Source: Sandaracinaceae bacterium (GTDB lineage Bacteria; Myxococcota_A; Polyangia; Polyangiales; Houyiibacteriaceae). From it: a stretch of DNA of 8,318 nt. The stretch spans positions 1 to 8,318 of the forward strand of contig JAAZAH010000222.1 in the NCBI GenBank assembly GCA_012514415.1, given 5' to 3'. The notes under the pieces are model-generated. The model searched no databases. It was not told the DNA's origin and was given only the letters and a program-made list of their open reading frames with translations. This document shows positions 6,535 to 8,318 of the stretch, in pieces. Made by a program: the position numbers and the translations under genes. The first letter of the stretch is position 1, and the number at the start of each line of letters is the position of its first letter.

Positions 6535-6551
6535 CCGACGCTTGTTTATTG

Positions 6552-6641
6552 GGCTCTTGGCATCCACGTCCGCGCCGCTGTCGTGGGCACCTCGCCCCCG
6601 TGTCCCGGGCCCGTGTCCCGCGTGGGCCAAAGCCAAGAGCC
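6552..6641. repeat. 10-base inverted repeat downstream of the tRNA
   Basis: GGCTCTTGGC (6552-6561) and GCCAAGAGCC (6632-6641) are exact reverse complements. Inside them, CCACG (6564-6568) pairs with CGTGG (6621-6625), extending the stem after an asymmetric bulge. The resulting imperfect long hairpin fills most of the 123-base spacer between the tRNA and the opposing gene. Its right arm shares GAGCC (6637-6641) with the candidate terminator stem at 6637-6655, so the two structures exclude each other. Function is unknown. Confidence 0.45.
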
Positions 6642-6655
6642 GCCTTCCGCGGCTC
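6627..6655 (-). terminator. Candidate terminator for the - strand gene ending at 6658
   Basis: GAGCCGC (6637-6643) and GCGGCTC (6649-6655) form a 7-base perfect stem with a 5-base loop. It begins two bases after the stop codon of the - strand gene. Read on the - strand, it is followed by TTGGCTTTGG, a weak T-rich tail. Placement and stem strength favour a terminator; the poor T run lowers certainty. Confidence 0.5.
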
Positions 6656-6657
6656 AC

Positions 6658-7308
6658 TCAAAGCGCAGCTTGCGCTCTTTCATGGCCCATCAAGCCCTTA
6701 GAGTCGCCGAAAATAGAGCGTGAAGCGGATGGGCGCCGGCAAAACCGGCTTTCGATATGCGTCTCGACCCGCAGACGATCGCCCTCGAGCGTGTAGTGAA
6801 TGCGCGCGGAGCCTTCGCGCGTTTCGGCGATCTCGATGAGCGTCGCGCGATCCCACGTATAGTGAACGTCGACCTTGCCTCCATCGGGCGAGCGGCAGCT
6901 TTGGGGATCGCCGACGCCTATCGGTCCGCGATAGCTCCTCGAATCGTCATAATCGATCCGTGACTCGTGTTCACTCAGGCGGATCTCGAGACGGCGGACG
7001 GGCGGATTGTTTTTGAGGAGGCGTTGACGGGCGATGCCTCGGATGATGCGCCCAGCTTTGCTGAGCCCATGGTCCACACCCTCTTCGATGGCTCCGCGCC
7101 CCAAATCGCTTGCGGTATTTTCGTAAGTGCCGCTCAGCGGAGCCTGCGCTTTGACGACCGCTTGACCGAGCTCGACAATCCCGCCAGACGAAAAAGCAAA
7201 GAGGATGGCGACGACTCCAAGCCTTCTCATCGCAAAGGGCGCTTGGCGCGCTTTTTTCCGGCCGTCGCTGGGAGCCGAGCCCATCTTTATCGCCTTCATC
7301 GTGAGCAT
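6658..7308 (-). CDS. Predicted exported protein of unknown function
   Basis: No family is recognised. The 216-residue form starts at an ATG (7308) preceded by GTGAGGG at workable spacing. A basic N-terminal stretch leads to a hydrophobic segment (LGVVAILFAFSS, 30-41) and a possible cleavage site after VVKA (51-54), so the product is probably secreted to the periplasm or envelope. An in-frame ATG at 7230 (residue 27) would give a more compact signal peptide, MRRLGVVAILF, but has no visible ribosome binding site. The mature part has LSGTYENTASDLGRGAIEEG, a basic helical stretch (residues 82-100), then strand-like segments VRRLEIRLSE, VDVHYTWDRATLIEIAE and ARIHYTLEGDRLRVETHI. Two cysteines (138, 190) could form a disulfide. 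It lies 63 bases downstream of the alcohol dehydrogenase on the same strand and may be co-transcribed. Confidence 0.72.
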   Translation of the reverse strand: MLTMKAIKMGSAPSDGRKKARQAPFAMRRLGVVAILFAFSSGGIVELGQAVVKAQAPLSGTYENTASDLGRGAIEEGVDHGLSKAGRIIRGIARQRLLKNNPPVRRLEIRLSEHESRIDYDDSRSYRGPIGVGDPQSCRSPDGGKVDVHYTWDRATLIEIAETREGSARIHYTLEGDRLRVETHIESRFCRRPSASRSIFGDSKGLMGHERAQAAL

Positions 7309-7371
7309 ACGACCCTCACTCTAGGTGAGACGCGGAAAGAGCGGCGATGATTCAACCTACCAACACCTCAT

Positions 7372-8318
7372 CTATTCCGCGTCATAAACGGCGATGAAGC
7401 GACCCACAACTCCGCCCTTCCGGAGCTTATCGATCGCGACGGGGATATCGGCATGTTCGATGAGCCGAACGGGTGGGTTGAGCTTGCCCGAGCGCATCCG
7501 ATCGTAGAGCGCCTCGAGATCTTCCTTTGTGCCGGATTTCGACCCCAAGATATTGAGCTGATTGATGATGATCGGGTAGGTGCGGATCGTCGCTTCGAGT
7601 CGGCCCATGCCGACCTGCACGAAGGTACCGTGCTCGGCGAGCGTCTCGATCCCTTCGGCCGTCGTCGTTCCAAAGCCCGCATAATCTACGATGATCTCGA
7701 GGCCTTTATCTTTGAACTCGGTGATGGAGGCGCCAACTCCCGCGAGGCCAATCTCATCTGCAAGACCACGCGCACTCTCGGAGATGTCGGCTCCGTAGAC
7801 CTCGGCACCAAGGAGGACCGCGACCCGCGCTCCGATATAGCCAAGTCCACCGAGTCCAATCACGCCCACTTTCTTCCCTTTGGCGGCGCCGCCTCGAGCC
7901 ACCATGGCGTGATATGCCGTCAGGCCGGCATCGGTCGCCATCGCGCCCAGCTCGAACGAGACCTCGTCAGGGAGGCGGACGAGGTTCGCATCCGTCGCGC
8001 GAATCTTCGGCCCAAAGCCGCCATCCCACTTCCCGTAGCCGATGGCATCGCCATCGGGCATGATCGGCGAGAGGCCAACGCGATCGCCCACCTTCCAATG
8101 ATCCATGCCCTCGCCGACCTCGCTGATCACCCCAGCGTTTTCATGACCGAGTGTCATCGGAAGGCGCGGAAAGAGCGGCATCCACCCCGGATCGTCAAGT
8201 GCGCTCACATCCGAATGGCAAACTCCGGCTGCGCGGACTGTAACGACGACCTCACCGGGCCCTGCCTTGGGCTCCGGCACCTCTTCAAGGGTGAGCGGCT
8301 GATTGGTCCCGTAAAAAC
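7372..8318 (-). CDS. Zinc-type alcohol dehydrogenase (MDR superfamily), start outside window
   Basis: This cytosolic medium-chain dehydrogenase probably oxidises alcohols or reduces aldehydes with NAD. The frame stays open to the window edge (FYGTNQPLTLEEVPEPKAGP), so the GTG at 8280 is an internal valine codon and only the first few residues are missing. In visible numbering, catalytic-zinc ligands are Cys33 (AGVCHSD) and His58 in GHE (58-60), with Asp129 (ATDAGLTAYHA) where many relatives have Cys. The Rossmann motif GLGGLG is at 154-159, and Asp177 (YGADIS) ends the second strand, favouring NAD over NADP. Cys33 is the only cysteine in the visible protein, so the four-cysteine structural zinc lobe is absent; a loop near SPIMPDGDAIGYGKWDGGFG stands in its place. 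It ends with VGRFIAVYDAE, a normal family terminus. Family is secure; substrate is unknown. Confidence 0.93.
   Translation of the reverse strand, partial: FYGTNQPLTLEEVPEPKAGPGEVVVTVRAAGVCHSDVSALDDPGWMPLFPRLPMTLGHENAGVISEVGEGMDHWKVGDRVGLSPIMPDGDAIGYGKWDGGFGPKIRATDANLVRLPDEVSFELGAMATDAGLTAYHAMVARGGAAKGKKVGVIGLGGLGYIGARVAVLLGAEVYGADISESARGLADEIGLAGVGASITEFKDKGLEIIVDYAGFGTTTAEGIETLAEHGTFVQVGMGRLEATIRTYPIIINQLNILGSKSGTKEDLEALYDRMRSGKLNPPVRLIEHADIPVAIDKLRKGGVVGRFIAVYDAE

Noticed and set aside
6366..6701. Open frames running through the tRNA region on both strands
   Set aside because: They cross the tRNA-Leu gene, which is certain, and translate structured RNA sequence.
7315..7329. CTCAC/GTGAG dyad upstream of the exported protein gene
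   Set aside because: Five-base arms with a five-base spacer are expected by chance. The right-hand side of the ribosome binding site overlaps it, but nothing more supports a regulatory role.
8278..8280. GTG as start of the alcohol dehydrogenase
   Set aside because: The upstream codons in frame encode a typical family N-terminus (YGTNQPLTLEE), so the true start is outside the window.
1..8318. Mobile elements, CRISPR arrays, phage or defence genes
   Set aside because: I saw no transposase, integrase, regularly spaced repeats, toxin-antitoxin pair or nuclease. The tRNA has no duplicated 3' end that would mark an integration site within the window.

Overview
The window reads as an ordinary chromosomal stretch from a GC-rich Gram-negative bacterium. 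Outer-membrane-type and exported proteins, an OpgC-type membrane protein and densely packed genes on both strands point that way. Codon use favours CTC, GAG, ATC and TCG. My best guess is a deltaproteobacterial lineage such as Myxococcota or Bradymonadota. That placement is inference from composition and gene style, because no rRNA or taxonomic marker is present. I see no phage, insertion sequence, CRISPR array or defence cassette, and no gene cluster I can defend as a new multi-gene system.

Left part (1-2480, all + strand): the 3' end of an M23 (LytM-type) peptidase gene is followed after 31 bases by rdgB (XTP/dITP diphosphatase). The rdgB stop codon overlaps the start of a short-chain dehydrogenase gene (ATGA), so these three probably form one transcript. 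After a 114-base gap comes a small stand-alone SCP2 sterol-carrier-like gene with its own ribosome binding site, closed by a clear GC hairpin terminator.

Middle part (2522-6324): a predicted outer-membrane beta-barrel gene on the - strand diverges from an OpgC-family multi-pass membrane protein gene on the + strand. The OpgC gene converges on, and overlaps by 23 bases, a - strand gene for a glutathionyl-hydroquinone reductase (xi-class GST). That gene diverges from a + strand gene for an unknown helical protein. The 97-base region between these two divergent genes holds a perfect 8-base inverted repeat (GAATTCTC / GAGAATTC), a candidate operator.

Right part (6325-8318): a + strand tRNA-Leu(UAG) with no encoded CCA end is preceded by a leader with hairpin potential and followed by a structured 123-base spacer. 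The spacer also carries a candidate terminator for the opposing gene. Then come two - strand genes in the same direction: an unknown exported protein (6658-7308) and, upstream of it, a zinc-type alcohol dehydrogenase that runs off the right edge of the window. The dehydrogenase lacks the structural-zinc cysteines.

The most interesting leads are the inverted repeat beside the unknown helical protein, the two unknown exported or outer-membrane proteins, the OpgC gene standing without opgG/opgH neighbours, the convergent 3' overlap, and the structured region after the tRNA. No gap between genes exceeds about 205 bases.
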